From positions 1-57,925 of the forward strand of contig AZLU01000071.1 in the NCBI GenBank assembly GCA_002224055.1: DNA of 57,925 nucleotides, in the 5' to 3' direction. Origin of the DNA: Pezizomycotina sp. ARF18 (lineage: Eukaryota > Ascomycota). Position 1 is the first letter of the stretch; each line of letters begins with the position of its first letter. Below are positions 1 through 12,393 of the stretch, piece by piece. Below the pieces are notes generated by a model. It was not told the DNA's origin. It saw only the letters and a list, made by a program, of their open reading frames with translations, and ran no database searches. The position numbers were made by a program, and so were the translations under genes.

Positions 1-963
1 GCCAACCCGAACACTGCCTTGCTCTCTAAACACAAGCACCCAAGCAAAGCCACAGCAAGCAAGCAACACCACCGAAAAAAAAAAAGAAAAAAAAAAAAAA
101 AAAAAAAAGAAGCAGCGCTTGTCCACCGCTCTTTACCACTACTACTTTATACAAAAATCGACCCTTTGCTTCCGCACCCCAAAAAAGTAAGAAGAGAAAG
201 GTAACAGAAAAATTAAATTCAACAGCAACCACCGCCTCGTTTTCGTCTGACCGTTCTCATTCGGCGTGCTTAACTGCATCTGCTGCTTTCGACGTCAGGA
301 ATTCGAACACGCAAACGACATATTATTTATTTATTTTTTCTATTCTATTTCTTCTATTCTTGGTGATATTTCGTCTTGAGGAAGATTTGTTTTTTCCCCG
401 GTTACTGAGAGCTGAAAGGTTGGAGAGCACTACAAGAAGCGGAGAAATAAAAAAAACTTTTTTTTGCTAGTTCCCTTTCCCCAACAATAGCGAACTACAC
501 CCAAGTAGCCACAAATTTTTCCATTTCCCCTTCATTCTTTCTCCGAGAGGTCGTTTATTTGATCCCACGTCATTTAACTAAACCTCATCTCAATTCTCAG
601 CCACTAAGAACGACCTATACTGATATTTGAGTTCAAGACGAGAAAAAAAAGGAAAAGAAAAAAAAGGGGGTTAAGCATAAAAAGTAGATAAAGGTCACGT
701 TAAAAGAAAATTGAAAAGAAACGCTTGAAAGACCCATACTGAGAAGAACTAGCATCAAGAAAGGCAACTGCATAAGAAGAATAGTAATAAAAGAGAAAGA
801 AACAAAACTTTTCTACTTGTAGAACGGCCAAGTATTTATATGTTCGAATCAATCGTCCGTTGGGGCCTCCAATCGATATCTCGATCCCTCCTGAAACCGA
901 CGTCTTTCTCGACATCTTAGGCAACGCATTCTGCCTTTCCTTTTGAAATCTTTCAATTTCAAC
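1..963 (+). promoter_or_regulatory. Upstream and 5' leader region of the J-domain gene
   Basis: No credible gene is visible here. The stretch is rich in A and pyrimidine runs, holds a poly(A) tract near its left end, and leads directly into the J-domain start codon at 964. That position and composition suggest promoter plus 5' UTR. No core promoter element is distinct enough to place. Confidence 0.4.
75..108 (+). repeat. Poly(A) tract
   Basis: An A run interrupted by a single G at 86. It is one of many long A/T homopolymers in the gene-flanking parts of the window. Short ORFs reading through it as poly-Lys or poly-Phe are artefacts. Confidence 0.9.
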
Positions 964-2960
964 ATGGGTTTATCGACAGAATCAGGCACTTATGACCCTT
1001 ATGAGGTCCTTGGTCTTACCAGGGAAGCTTCAGCATCAGCTATCCGGACTGCGTACAAAAAGCTTGCGCTCCGGTATCACCCGGACAAGCACAGGGATGA
1101 GAAGCAGAAGCAGGAGATGTCCGAGCAGTTCACGAGGATACAAGAGGCATATGAGACTCTCAACGATCCCGCAAGAAGCAGGATACGATGAGAGCTGCGA
1201 GATTGAAGCTGAAATACAAGAGCAATGAACGGCCCAGGAAATGAAGAGCAGGTTGAAGAAGAAAAGGAAGAGAAAAGAAGCGTGAGATGGAGAAGAAAGC
1301 CGGTACGCGTACATAAATTCCAAGACTAAGGAGGAGATCCTGATCGCGGAGGCTCTGAAAGTACAGGCGGCTCGGAAAATGTCAGCATTTCAAAGTGAGC
1401 AACGACGATCATCTGCCGCAGGTGATATAAAGCGTACCGCAAAGGTGAAGAAAAGCGCAAGAAGTCGGAAAAGAAGATACGCGAAGAGGAGATCGCGAGG
1501 CGGGAGCGGGAAGAATTGGATCGGCTCGAGCGGATGCGCCGGGAAAGGAGCACAGAGACACGATGTCGACCAAGAACGACGCGATCGGGATAGACGAAAG
1601 ATCGCGTGGACAAAACTTCTCGCGTACCTTTGAATTTGACGAGGAGCCTTACGGCTTTGACCACGAGACGTTTCTCATGACAGAGGTGATCGTGGACGGT
1701 CGTCTAGGGAGCGCCTGCGAGGCGAACCCTTGTCCGTTCAGCGGGAACATTCCCCCAGACCACGTGATGGCTCCCGCCGCGAGGCGGAGCGGCGACGGAC
1801 GGGATCGTTCGCGGAACCGAGACAAGGAGGGGACCACTCCCGCCATAGGGAAGGGCCCAGAGATAAAGAACGGAACGGGTCCGACAGCAGATGTACGACA
1901 ATGTGTTCCGGGAGCTCCGCGGCGGGCTTCATCAGACCCTGTATACGATTCTAACTACCTCCGTACCTCAAGCCAACCATACAACGGCTCTCCTCCATCC
2001 TATGCTCATTTCAGCGGACCAGCCCCTGGGACTCGGTCACCCCCAGATTCGCCTCAAATGAAATACGCGAATGCTCCGCCGGGATCATCAGCTACTTATT
2101 CAACCTCGGGAGGTAAAGGTAGACACGGGATAGGGCTTTCCACGGAACACTCAGAGGCAGCTTCGTATGTACCCCGGGAAGGTTCCTATCCGAATGTTCC
2201 TGAGGAACTCGCTCATTCAACCCCTGGTACTCGGGATTCTGGGTACTGCAGCTCTCGAATCAAACGCCTTTGAAAAACAACCTTGATACTCGAAAATCAT
2301 CCGAACGGTGAGCTCCTTTTATTTTCATTTTACTTGAACATTTAGTCCCTTTCTTTCATATCGATAAACAATCTAGAGATTTTTCTGCTTGATTATCTAT
2401 GATATTTGCTTTCGGTGTCTAAACGGAAATTTTTAGTGTTCATGGACGGTGGGAGCCTGCTGCCCCGGCAACAAGAAGTACAAGTACGAGCTCCGGTTTG
2501 TTCCCGTTGAAGTCGATACGGATGAGGATTCGGACGACCAGAGCAATAAAAATTCCGCCAGAAGGCAACCGCCATAGGGCAGCATCTTACGAGGAGCACC
2601 CATCGCGAGACATGCGTCTGCCTCTGCTGTGATGCCGACGGGAGTGTCTTCGATTACATGCTTTCGGCGTTCGAAACGCAAATTCCTATCCGACCGACAA
2701 GACATTCTTCATCCTGGCCCAAAGGGCACATTCCGACCCCACCACACGCGCCATCATTCCAATAACCAAAGCCCACCCAAGATCAACCTGGACGGTTCTG
2801 ATATCAGATACGTCCCCGCCAGCGGCTATGCTGCCGGAAGACATCATAGCACAGAAGGTCCCACCCGTCGGAGGTGATCTCATTACCGCGACATCCCTGG
2901 ACTTCACAGGGAGCTACCTGGAACGGTTAGGTCGAATGCCAGCGACTCTACGCCGCTTCG
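964..2960 (+). CDS. DnaJ/Hsp40 J-domain protein, frame-broken
   Basis: The product is a J-domain co-chaperone, which would stimulate Hsp70 ATPase. The ATG at 964 has a good context (AACATGG) and opens a complete N-terminal J domain of about 65 residues: YDPYEVLGL at helix I, a basic helix II, the signature HPD in RYHPDKHRD, and QEAYETLNDP in helix IV. The frame then slips near 1180. The expected end of the domain (GYDESCEIEAE) continues in the next frame. After it comes a long Lys/Arg/Glu coiled-coil-like stretch with further slips (about 1240-1560), then an Arg/Ser-rich part (about 1690-1870), then a Ser/Pro/Tyr-rich part ending in SGYCSSRIKRL near 2273. A probable intron and a weaker downstream exon follow, so the 3' limit is approximate. 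There are at least four frame changes. The J domain is secure; the specific subfamily is not identified. Confidence 0.72.
2308..2436 (+). other. Candidate intron in the J-domain gene
   Basis: Donor GTGAGC follows an exon end and acceptor TTTTAG precedes a protein-like frame (KYKYELRFVPVEVDTDEDSD). The 129 nt between are T-rich. Length and borders fit a fungal intron, but frame breaks on both sides prevent a phase check. Confidence 0.45.
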
Positions 2961-3016
2961 TGAATTTCAGCACCACCTTTTTTGCTCAACGTTTCGCTTT
3001 GACAATCTTTTTTTTT

Positions 3017-3018
<2 letters not shown>

Positions 3019-3048
<30 letters not shown>
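3019..3048. repeat. Poly(T) tract, 30 nt
   Basis: A run of 30 T directly after a shorter T run that ends at 3017. It lies just past the last protein-like frame of the J-domain gene. Confidence 0.95.
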
Positions 3049-3050
<2 letters not shown>

Positions 3051-3774
3051 AACGTTTCGTACATTAGCTCTATGATTCGTTTTTGGAATTTTATGCCATC
3101 ATAGCGAGAGGATTTCTTGACAGAACAACGATACGGAGTCAAGCTACAGTTTAAGTCTATCACGGGTTTTTCCAATTCATTTCCCTCAACGTTTGTTCTG
3201 CTTGGTGGCGCAACGACGTTTCTCTATACACTTCAAATATCCGCAAGAGTACAATAAACGCATCCCGGTCAAAACACATCGGCAGTTCTAGATATCATGA
3301 CGGAGGCCTACTCTTTTCTTTTCTTCCCCTTTCCTTTTCTCGTACGATTCCCAATTTACCTTTTTTCTTCGTTCATTTGGAGGCGGCTGTCTGAAAACCG
3401 TGACGATCATACCCCAATTGGATTTCTCGAGCGCACCCTTCGGTCGAATTTTACGAAAATCAGACAGATCTCTCTTTTTCACAATTTTTTTTTTTTTTTT
3501 GATTGACATTTTCTCCCCAAGCTTTGAGTTCTATTTTACGATGCCAACGGCTCCTCGATACAATTACAACACATGAACGCGCGAACGACAACACGAGCAC
3601 ACCAATAAAAAGATGAGGCGGGGAGAGTTTATAATCCTTAAATAAGCCTCCGGTCGACCATCGTCGGTCCTGTTTAATGTTTTATCATTCAAACGTCTTC
3701 ACTCGTATACTTTACGATCTATATCTTTCTTCATGCCCGGTTTCACTTACAGTTCTATATATAGTTTGAGCGAG

Positions 3775-3865
3775 TTTTTTTTTTTTTTTTTTTTTTTTTG
3801 CTTTATGTTAAATACGTTTATTGGTGTTTATGGTTCTGTTCCTTTTTTTTTTTTTTTTTTTTTTT
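3775..3865. repeat. Pair of poly(T) tracts
   Basis: Two T runs, 3775-3799 and 3843-3865, are separated by 43 nt of mixed sequence. No flanking duplication was found that would mark them as retroposon tails. Confidence 0.9.
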
Positions 3866-4722
3866 AATAACAATGTTCTCAAATCCTGTACTTGTCGTTT
3901 TGCCACGAGCAATTTTTGACAAATCAAATCTTGGGCCATGACATTGGGACCTTTCTGCCCCGGCCCTACGCTTCCCATGGCAGAACAGTGTTTGGCATAT
4001 CCCCACCCCCTTGGCATTTTCTCGCCCCCTGTACTAACTTTCGTTCTTTTTTTTTTCTTTCTGTACATTTACATTTATTGCCATTTTGTGATATCGGAGT
4101 TCAACTGCATCCTGTACTTATTACCTGTTTTTCGTTTACTTTGCCTTGCTTGCACATGCGAGTTTTCAACCCATCGCTTTTTCGGTTGGATATCAACCAG
4201 CTCCTCTTTCTCTCCCCCTCTCTTTTAACATCTTGACGGTCCGTGCGTTGCTGGGACCTTTTGTGTTTATATGCTTGACGATCGGCTTTTTTCGTTCGAA
4301 CTACCCCCCTCAATTCAAATCAGAAGTCACCATACTACTTTGCATATTTGGTCTTACCAGGGAAAAAAAGGACCGCTTTTTCTCTCCACAGAACATTGCG
4401 GCTGATCTTTGACATGATGAAAACAACGGCAATGATGCGATCTTTTTTGAGCTTTCTTTGAACCTCCGCATTCTCTTCGGTTCCACCGATGTGTTCCCTT
4501 GCCCTTATCGATAACGGCGAGACTATTATGTCTGACTCACACAATTATTTGGCACTACGAAGACATTCCTTTTACCGATCTTCTTTCCTTTCTTTGAAGG
4601 TTTCTTTCCGGTTTCTTGCTTTTGCTTGCACGGGCTTTTGGGGTTTGATTTGCTTTTTGCATTTGCTTCTGGTTTTGCCTCAAGCCGAGTCATCGTCAGC
4701 CTTGTCAAAGACCAGCGGGTAA

Positions 4723-4738
4723 CTCGCGAAAACGCGAG
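4723..4738. other. GC-rich hairpin, 6-bp stem, AAAA loop
   Basis: CTCGCG and CGCGAG flank an AAAA loop in otherwise T-rich DNA, followed by a G/C-rich run. No T-run follows directly, so it is not called a terminator. Confidence 0.5.
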
Positions 4739-6241
4739 AGTGCGGGGGCCCGGGGAAGGAGCGAGAAGCCGAAAGAATACCCTATTGTATAGTTCGAGTA
4801 TATATATAAGTGCCCTTGGAAAGTTTTTCATGCGTCCGGACCATTTTATTGAGGGAATTATAGGGACTTAGGAGGGACCGATGCAACGAGTTATCATGCA
4901 ATATACTGAATATATACACTTCTTTTTTAAAAAAAAATTTTGTATATTTCTTTTCCCTCCATTTTTTTTTTTTTTTTTTTTTGGGGGGGGGAGCTAGGAG
5001 GGTTTCTTTCGATTTGTATAAATTACCTCTTTGTATTTTTCACTTGCGAATGAGTATGATAGTCTGTCGATTCTGCTGTGTATAGCACTTATATATAAAT
5101 AAACAACGAATGGATTCCATGAATGGATCATGTACTATCCAGACTTGAATGTTCAAGAATCTGGAAGGGAAATCCTTCAGCCCTAAATTATACAAAGATA
5201 TAAGGTGCGAGAACATAAAATGCAAGAAGCAGGTGGCAAAACTTTTTTTTTTTTCTTTTTTTTTTGTTTTAGCTTCTGTCTTATTTGCATATTTACATGT
5301 ATATACATAAGAGCCAATAGCTAGATGAGAGAAGAGAGAAGAGATAACGAATCAGACGCAGAAAGATAGAAAAAAACAACCAGATATCATAGGCTGTGCA
5401 CTTTTGGAGATGAACAAGAAAAATGACTCAAGGCAGAATCTTTGCCCTGACGTTGAAATTTTAGAGCTTGGTCCTATGATTGCACGCTTGGATAAACGTG
5501 TCATTCAATTTAATCGTTGGATTATTTGGTCTTTTTCGCTACTTTTTCCTACCTTGGAAATAAGAAAATATTCAAAGAAGCACTTAAAACGAACCTTCGA
5601 GCAAACCTCCAAACTTTTATAACTGACCAACAAACCAAATTCTACGAGATCAACATATAGCCGAGTATCGCAGCACCAGTATATATCAGGACACGATAAC
5701 TAGTATATGGATATATTAATTATAAAGTAGGGATAAGATCTTATATAGAACGCCTACGAGATGGTCAATGCTACTTAATCAAGTTATATAACTTTGAGGG
5801 GGAAAGTAATACTTATAAACTTCGTAAACGATTAATCTTAAGGCAACCGTAGCGACAAAGCTAAACGAGCCAGACGACGAGCCCTGCGATAGAAGGAGAT
5901 AACCAGATGATAATACATACGACAGAAGCGATAAGCCGGATGATACCCTATGATAGAAAGATAACCGGATAACAGGATAATCCCTAAGGTCTAGTACAAT
6001 CTCTTTAAAGTATAGGACCTATTAGCTTACCGACGTATCCGTAAAGTAGCCATCTTAGCGAAAGCTCTCGACCTAAGATAACCAGTTCAATGCTGGGTTG
6101 CTATATGTATCTGACGAACTCAACCAGTATTTAGTAGCGGTAGGACATACATATAATAAGATGCTAATATTTCAGAGATCTAATCATACTTATCGCTATA
6201 ACGTATTAGCGCTTTTGTTTCCAACGCTCCTTGATAGAGGA

Positions 6242-6310
6242 ATCCCGCAATATTACTTCCATAAAACGTACTAAAGCAAACAAAGGAGGAATACTTATAT
6301 ATTGCGGGAT
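6242..6310. repeat. 12-bp perfect inverted repeat
   Basis: ATCCCGCAATAT at 6242-6253 is the exact reverse complement of ATATTGCGGGAT at 6299-6310, with 45 nt between. It could be a hairpin or the remains of terminal inverted repeats. No target-site duplication is evident. Confidence 0.55.
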
Positions 6311-8507
6311 GGGTTCCTGTTGTCTAACTTAGGGATCTACTTAACCAGGTAACTTGAGGGAAAATCAATAGTAGGGAACTATTCCTTGGAGTCAAATAAA
6401 AGTTCATGTCTTTGATTTACAGAGTTTGTTAAGAAGCCATTACCAAAAGCGACTCTCACCGCGGAATGACGCATAAAGCAATTCGGAAACTAAAAACAGC
6501 TATACATGGCTGAACCAGCAGACCGAGGGTGCGATACTCAAAAACAAGAGTTCGGAAGCTAGCTCCTGGTAGTTTCGTTGGAAGAAGATATGGATGGTTT
6601 TCTTATACTTCTCTAGGATAGATTTAATAGTATCGCCACGGATGGTATATGCGATCTAGTGTTCACGGTACTTTCTAGAAAAAACCCCATCATACATAGA
6701 TTAACGCCCAACGGATGTTTTTGGATATTACCAACCTAGTGCTCGCCGGATATTTTTTCCCTCCTGATATTTCCTAAGGCGAACTATAAAAATCTATATC
6801 CCATGCTTTTACTTGGAAGAAGGGGTTTGATACTAAAATCCTCGATCGTGCAAAGCTAGCTACCAAACACATCATAAACCCCAGTATTCAAGCTAAGTGG
6901 CTCGTCACTATATGAATTATAAACCTCCACGATGTGATTGCATAACGTCAACCGAGATGAAGCCATATAGCCCAGTACCCTGTAGTAACTATAGGACGGA
7001 GAAAAGGGACTACAGATGGTATAAAATATCTAATTCCTCGTGCAAAGCCCTGTAATACCTGCGCAACATACATGAGAAGGAACAGATAAAGGAAACCGCC
7101 TAGCACGTGCGAAATAAGGACAAAAAACACTGAAGTACGAGTAAGGTTACTAAAATAATATAATAATATTAAAATTGTAGAGCTCTCGTCAATTGCTAGG
7201 ATAATCCTGAAAAGTATTCAAAGAATACTAGCTATATATCTAAATCGGTAGAGATTAACTTAGCGTTAACGATAAATAAATCTGTCGTCAGTTTTAAGCA
7301 AGCGATAGAGGGAAATGATAGAGGAAATGAAACTCTATGAGAGGCGGAGAGAGTATGCGACATATTGTAGAAAAAGTAAATCTTAGGGCTAGAGCCAAGG
7401 CATTGTTTCGCAATATGCTTTGTCTGCGGGCCTGTTTATAATAATCTATCTAATCCGTCCTACTATCGCCCGTCTGTCAAAGCTATATTCTGCTTGAAGT
7501 ATGATAGATGAATAGTTATCTCCTACTCTTCCTTATACTTTTAATCAACGTCACGCCTTAGGGACGCATACCTGGACGTACGGGGTTCGTAATATACGAC
7601 AAGCCCTATTAGCAGGAACGGGATAACCTGAACCTCTAGGATATCTACCGGTACGTATCCGTATACAGGTTGAGCGGTGCTTAGGAATCAAGGAAACGAA
7701 CGGGGGTATGGATAACAAGCCGGGAGAACCGTTTTTTATTAGAGGCCGATCTAGATGGATAATACCGCTGTTTATAAAGTTGACCAAGAAAGAGCAGATG
7801 AAACGTAGAGATCTAAGAAAAACCCTAACCTCGGTATTATCCGGTTGTGTAATGACAAAACTGATGCAATGCTCTAGACTTTCTCTTATTCGTTACAAAT
7901 GGGATCACAAATGCAAAGATCGTAGTCTGCTTATGATAGATCAGTATTTAGCAACACCGTGAGCTAGATCAAGATAAAACGAGACGAACGATCAAGATCT
8001 AGAGAATACATGCTTGATCTCATAAGTCAGTTTCGAGTACATTGTGATAGCCCAGAAAATCTATAGACGCCAGATTCATTCACTATTGTCAGCGTAAGGG
8101 ACTTTTGGGAAACCGTGGTCGCCTATCAGATATAGGATGTGTCAAGATCTCCACAAAGGCCTTACAAAGCCCAATACTCCACCGACGGGACCAGAAAGAA
8201 CAAGAACACGAAGTGGTATATAGTTAGTTGTACGCGAAACCAATTGTCTCTGCCTCTAAAATAAACGGACTATAGCATCTATATGATAATGTATCAGCAA
8301 TGTTTAACGATAAGAAGTCTTCTAATTTGGCGATCAAAAACTATAGTTTTCCTGGATACTCATATCACGGAAGATGCAACGTGAATTAAAATTCTGAATA
8401 CAAGAAATAGACCAATCCCATGACTTAAATTCAAAAGCATCAAAGGGTTGCGAGTATATATGTGCGTACGTGAGGGCGTCCTAAACATACCGGCAATCCA
8501 GAAGAAT

Positions 8508-8522
8508 CCCCCCCCCCCCCCC
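8508..8522. repeat. Poly(C) tract, 15 nt
   Basis: Fifteen C followed by T and four more C. It is the longest C run seen in the window and lies inside the non-coding island. Confidence 0.9.
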
Positions 8523-9030
8523 TCCCCATTAATATGCAATACCAGCTCCTCCTCTTTAAATCACTTACGATGCCGGTCCAAGTCGGAATTGCTCAAAACG
8601 TCTGGAAAACATAAAAATTTAGTAATGGAGACCTAGCACGAGAGACTGCTATGCGTACTGAATGTTAGACTGGCGTGACATATATCATTGTATTGTTCGC
8701 CAACGAGATATTTGAAATGACTGGCCTTTCTTAACCATCTGAACCGCGTAAACAAAGTCCGTTGACCGGGATAATATTTCACGGAGTACAATATCCCAAA
8801 GATAACAAAGATGATGAAAAGTGCTACGCTATTTTCTATAAAGCCAAAAAAAAGTTTATAAGGCTTTCCAAGTCTTCCAATATTCTCGTAACGCTGATAA
8901 CCTGAACAATGCAAAAGGGATTTCGAACTGATGAATCCACGGCGAGACGAAACTATAACTTAGGGTATCGATAAATAGAGTAATTCAAACCAAACAACTT
9001 GCGACCAAACATGGCTCGATTGTAACAGAG

Positions 9031-9052
9031 ACTACTCTTTTAACAGAGTAGT
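9031..9052. other. Short hairpin, 8-bp stem
   Basis: ACTACTCT and AGAGTAGT are exact reverse complements with a 6-nt spacer. It lies in the non-coding island and its function is unknown. Confidence 0.45.
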
Positions 9053-10776
9053 TTCTATATCGTAATTTAATCGGTATCCCGCTATCTCGAACTCTGCCTT
9101 TCTTCCCCCAACGAGGAAGCATATTCACGCTTACGAACTAAAATCAACGGCGCTTTATATCGCACACCACTACTTATCGGCCATTTTACCAAGGCAATAG
9201 ACGCGGGTTCATATTAAATAGTATTGTTTACTCGCGCTATTGGCTTTTGGCGCTATACGAGATTGTGTGTTGCAGACGATGCATAATTTCGCGAAGTAAA
9301 AGTGTAAATTTGCGAGAAGAAGCACTACTATCAATCACGTGGCAGAGTTGTGGTGCTCCTGTATGCCACTGGAGACTTGGAAAATCGAAGAAGAAAAAAG
9401 GAAAAAAAGGAAAAAGGGTCCATGCAAGAGATTACCGTGAAGACCAACGTTCATAAGCGATGTAGAGTAGGAGGTGCCTCGAGATTAGCGGTAGATGCAG
9501 CGTTACCTGGGCAAAAGTGGGATATTTGAGGGAGAGGAGTCGATACCGTACTATAGTACTAGTAGTATGAAAACACAAACACGAACTGTATTAGCCTATG
9601 TTCAAATTATAGCGACACGAACTTAACCTCGTACGCCGAGCATCTCAAAAATATCCCCGGAAATCCAGCTCAATATTTGTGATTCTTGCACCAATGGCGT
9701 TTACGTGCCATACACAGGTTCTTCAGTGTACTCGTGAAAGAAGTTGAGGAGCCAGTTTGGACTAGCCAGCCGCTTGGTAGACTTGAAAAATATCCCTCAC
9801 GTCCATCAGATAAAATAAGTAACATGTAACCTCACCTTAAATAAAACGGAGCATAAACGATAACCACCACAATATCCTTTTAGGCTTTAAATCGTAGCGA
9901 AGGTGTCATTAATTATTAGCTAAGCCTCTATTCAGAACTCTACTAGCTGGCCGGGTATCGGGAAGGAAATGTTGGATAGCGCAATCAGCCTAACAGACAC
10001 GGAAGCTAAGATTTTGCTCCCCTACAAACAGAGAGCAGAGAATGAAGGGAAAACAATCTAACTTGGTCGGACCATTTTTTTTTAATAGGATTTCCAGTAG
10101 AGTCGCAACCTCTATATCCGATTATACTACAGCTCTGTCTGCGTATGAACCATATCTCGTTATTAGCGGTGATTTTGGCGACCAGAGTCTCTAGTATACA
10201 TGTAACGCACTATTGTGAGGATACAGACACTACTTTGTATATCGAAATATTGTAATCTATAGCTATACTTCATAAAGTCAAGAACTGTAAATATCAAGAT
10301 AAATTCTCAAGCTCCAAATGTCGCGCATACTCAATTTGTAAAAGTTTAGTCCAATATAGTCATTTCCATGTAGTGAATAGAGCTTTTCCAAGTGAAATTT
10401 CTAGCTTTTATTTCAATGTTACACAGAGACCTTTTTCCTTTTCCTCCAGGTAGAGTATACGATCAGCGAAGGTGATGGATGTCAGTTACTTGTATGTCTT
10501 GGAAAAATCGTATTCAGTTTACGCCTCTTCATTTTTTTTTTTTTTCTTTTTTTTTCCGATCCTCCAAACTTCAAATTTTCCACCTCCCTGGGCAGCTGTT
10601 ATCCAAGCAAAATTTAAATTTGATTCTTCTAAAGTAAACTTAGTAAATTTTCAAGAATTTATTGAGTACACGGTCTACGGCAGGATCCTGTTGAAGGAAT
10701 ACAGTAAAGCGTAGCTAAGCTAAGGAAAGACAGGGTGCGGTAGGAAGATGTTCAAGCTATTGCACAGGTAATTATT

Positions 10777-10796
10777 AAAAAAAAAAAAAAAAAAAA
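10777..10796. repeat. Poly(A) tract, 20 nt
   Basis: An A run of about 20 marks the point where homopolymer-rich, gene-bearing sequence resumes after the island. Confidence 0.9.
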
Positions 10797-11153
10797 TCAG
10801 ACCTTGTTCTATTAAGTTTGCTAGGGTTCCGAGGAGTCATCGCCATCTGCAGCTAGCAAATGCACAATCGTCGTGACTTCGCGGAACCATGCACAGCAGG
10901 ATCCACGAATTGCAATTGATGGCGTCCCTCAATCTGCGAAATGAAAAACTTTTCACTCTGCTATATTGTCCTGGAGGATCAATAGCTAACGTTACGGTTA
11001 TTAAAAAGTGGCAGACCTGCCAGCTGATATTCAATCCCACCATTTGATTCAACCATTCGAAAAAAGGATCTCAAAACTCGCGGAAGATAATATTATAATA
11101 TACCGAAGAAATTTTACTACCATATAATATATAAAAGAAGAAAGAAAAAAGAA

Positions 11154-11931
11154 ATGTCCGCCTTCGAAGAATCCGACTCAATCCCGGCCCTTCCTTCCTC
11201 TTCGCGACGGACTTCATCCACGGCGCCGGCGTCGTAATCTTCCACCGCTCGTCCTCCCGCGTCGTCATAGTACAAGACCGCGCAGACCCCCGCGCCGGCT
11301 GGTTCTTCCCCAAAGGCCGCAAAGACGTCGGCGAAACCCTCCCGAAACTGCATGCCGCGAAGGCGAAGAGGAATCCGGTTACCCGAACCGCCTCCTCCCT
11401 GTCCGCATACCGACCCGCCAACCTCCCCGCGATGGTAGTTACGCAACGCCGCTAAAAGAAGCATACTTAGCGGCGGCAAAGCGGAGATACCGCTGAGTAC
11501 GGAAGCGCTTTATACCCACCTTATGCCGTTTCCGAGGGGAGGAGCTGGCAAAGGGTGGTTGTATATACTCTCGTGTTCGTTGCGGAAGTTACGGATGAAG
11601 ATGTTGAGAGGATTGAGAGGGAGCAGAGTAGGAGGGTTGAAGTAGAGATGAAGAAGGAGCAGACGTGGGAGGAGTGGGTTAATGAGGGAATTACCGAATG
11701 TATTAAGGGTGGGAATAAGGAGCTCAAGCCGCTGGATCCGCATGAGTTGCAGTACAAAGCGGAGCTGGTGTCGTACGATGTTGCGAGGAGAGGCTGAAGA
11801 GGAATTGGGTCATGCAGTCGCTGTTGAGACTTGCGCTGGTGCTTGTTAAGGATCTGGATAATGGCCGGACGGACGATGCTGCGACGGTAGCGCAAAATAC
11901 GGAGCGACGACGCAGGAAGTTTAGGCTATAA
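11154..11931 (+). CDS. Nudix hydrolase, fungal type, frame-broken
   Basis: The product is a Nudix-family pyrophosphohydrolase. The early segment ATDFIHGAGVVIF resembles the usual fungal Nudix opening (TDF..SAG.V.F). It is followed by GWFFPKGRKDVGE and then, one frame over, by ACREGEEESGY. Together these supply the Nudix box G-x5-E-x7-RE-x-x-EE-x-G at about 11315-11376, including the metal-binding RE and EE residues, and then YPNRLLPVRIPTRQP. The break inside the box lies in a C run (ctcccgaa), where one more C restores the reading. A further slip near 11515 leads to GWLYILVFVAEV and a Glu/Arg-rich C-terminal part, and another near 11795 leads to the stop at 11929-11931. ATG 11154 is the first upstream start, but a slip separates it from the domain. 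The substrate (diphosphoinositol phosphate, Ap5A-type or other) cannot be decided. The gene converges with the transporter. Confidence 0.8.
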
Positions 11932-12393
11932 TTATCATACGCAATATCTAAGGGAGCCTGGACGGGTGCATGGAAATACAATATTGGGTATCTGTTTCTT
12001 CTGCATGCCTATTTCTAATAATTTCTATGCTACTTTTATATGAATAACTGCTTTATTTTGTAATGTAACTTGTTGGATTGCTCTTTCATTTATTTGAGCG
12101 CATCTAGAACGCACTCAGGTACAAAAGTAATTTAATAAAACGTTCGTGAAACATTTCTAAAAGCTGGTATCTATTATGCCTGAATCTCCAATCGGAAGTA
12201 TTCCAATCTCTTTCGATTTCTGTATACTCGTGGAACTCTATCCTCAAGGAGAAAGTGAACATTAAACTCTGCGGCCTGCCTAGCAGACTCTTCTATTGTA
12301 TACTTATATGTACGGAGGATTTTCCCCCCTTACTACCGTTTATTTAAATTTTTGTCCGTTCATCCTCTCAGCTTCATGTTGCAAAATTCGTAG
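11932..12393. other. Intergenic spacer between convergent genes
   Basis: An A/T-rich spacer of 462 nt between the stop of the Nudix gene (+) and the stop of the MFS gene (-). It should hold both 3' UTRs. No other feature was seen. Confidence 0.6.

Larger units (their letters stand above)
2961..5640. other. Gene-free, poly(T)-rich flank
   Basis: Nothing here reads as a conserved protein. The stretch is T/C-rich with several homopolymers, and its open frames are low-complexity Phe/Leu/Ser or Lys runs. The first few hundred bases probably hold the 3' UTR of the J-domain gene. After about 4.9 kb the composition becomes A/T-rich without structure that I can name. Confidence 0.5.
5640..10470. other. 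Island without coding signal, possibly decayed repeat DNA
   Basis: In about 4.8 kb no frame longer than about 90 codons occurs and none resembles a known protein. The island has mixed base composition with many TA steps. It nearly lacks the long A/T homopolymers that dominate the flanks, having only a poly(C) run at 8508 and a short T run near 10075. I looked for reverse transcriptase, integrase and transposase signatures by eye and recognised none. Strongly mutated transposon DNA is the natural guess for an ascomycete, but this is inference. Confidence 0.4.

Noticed and set aside
5410-5622. ATG frame of 70 codons
   Set aside because: No family, no splice signals, and at the edge of non-coding DNA; length is within chance.
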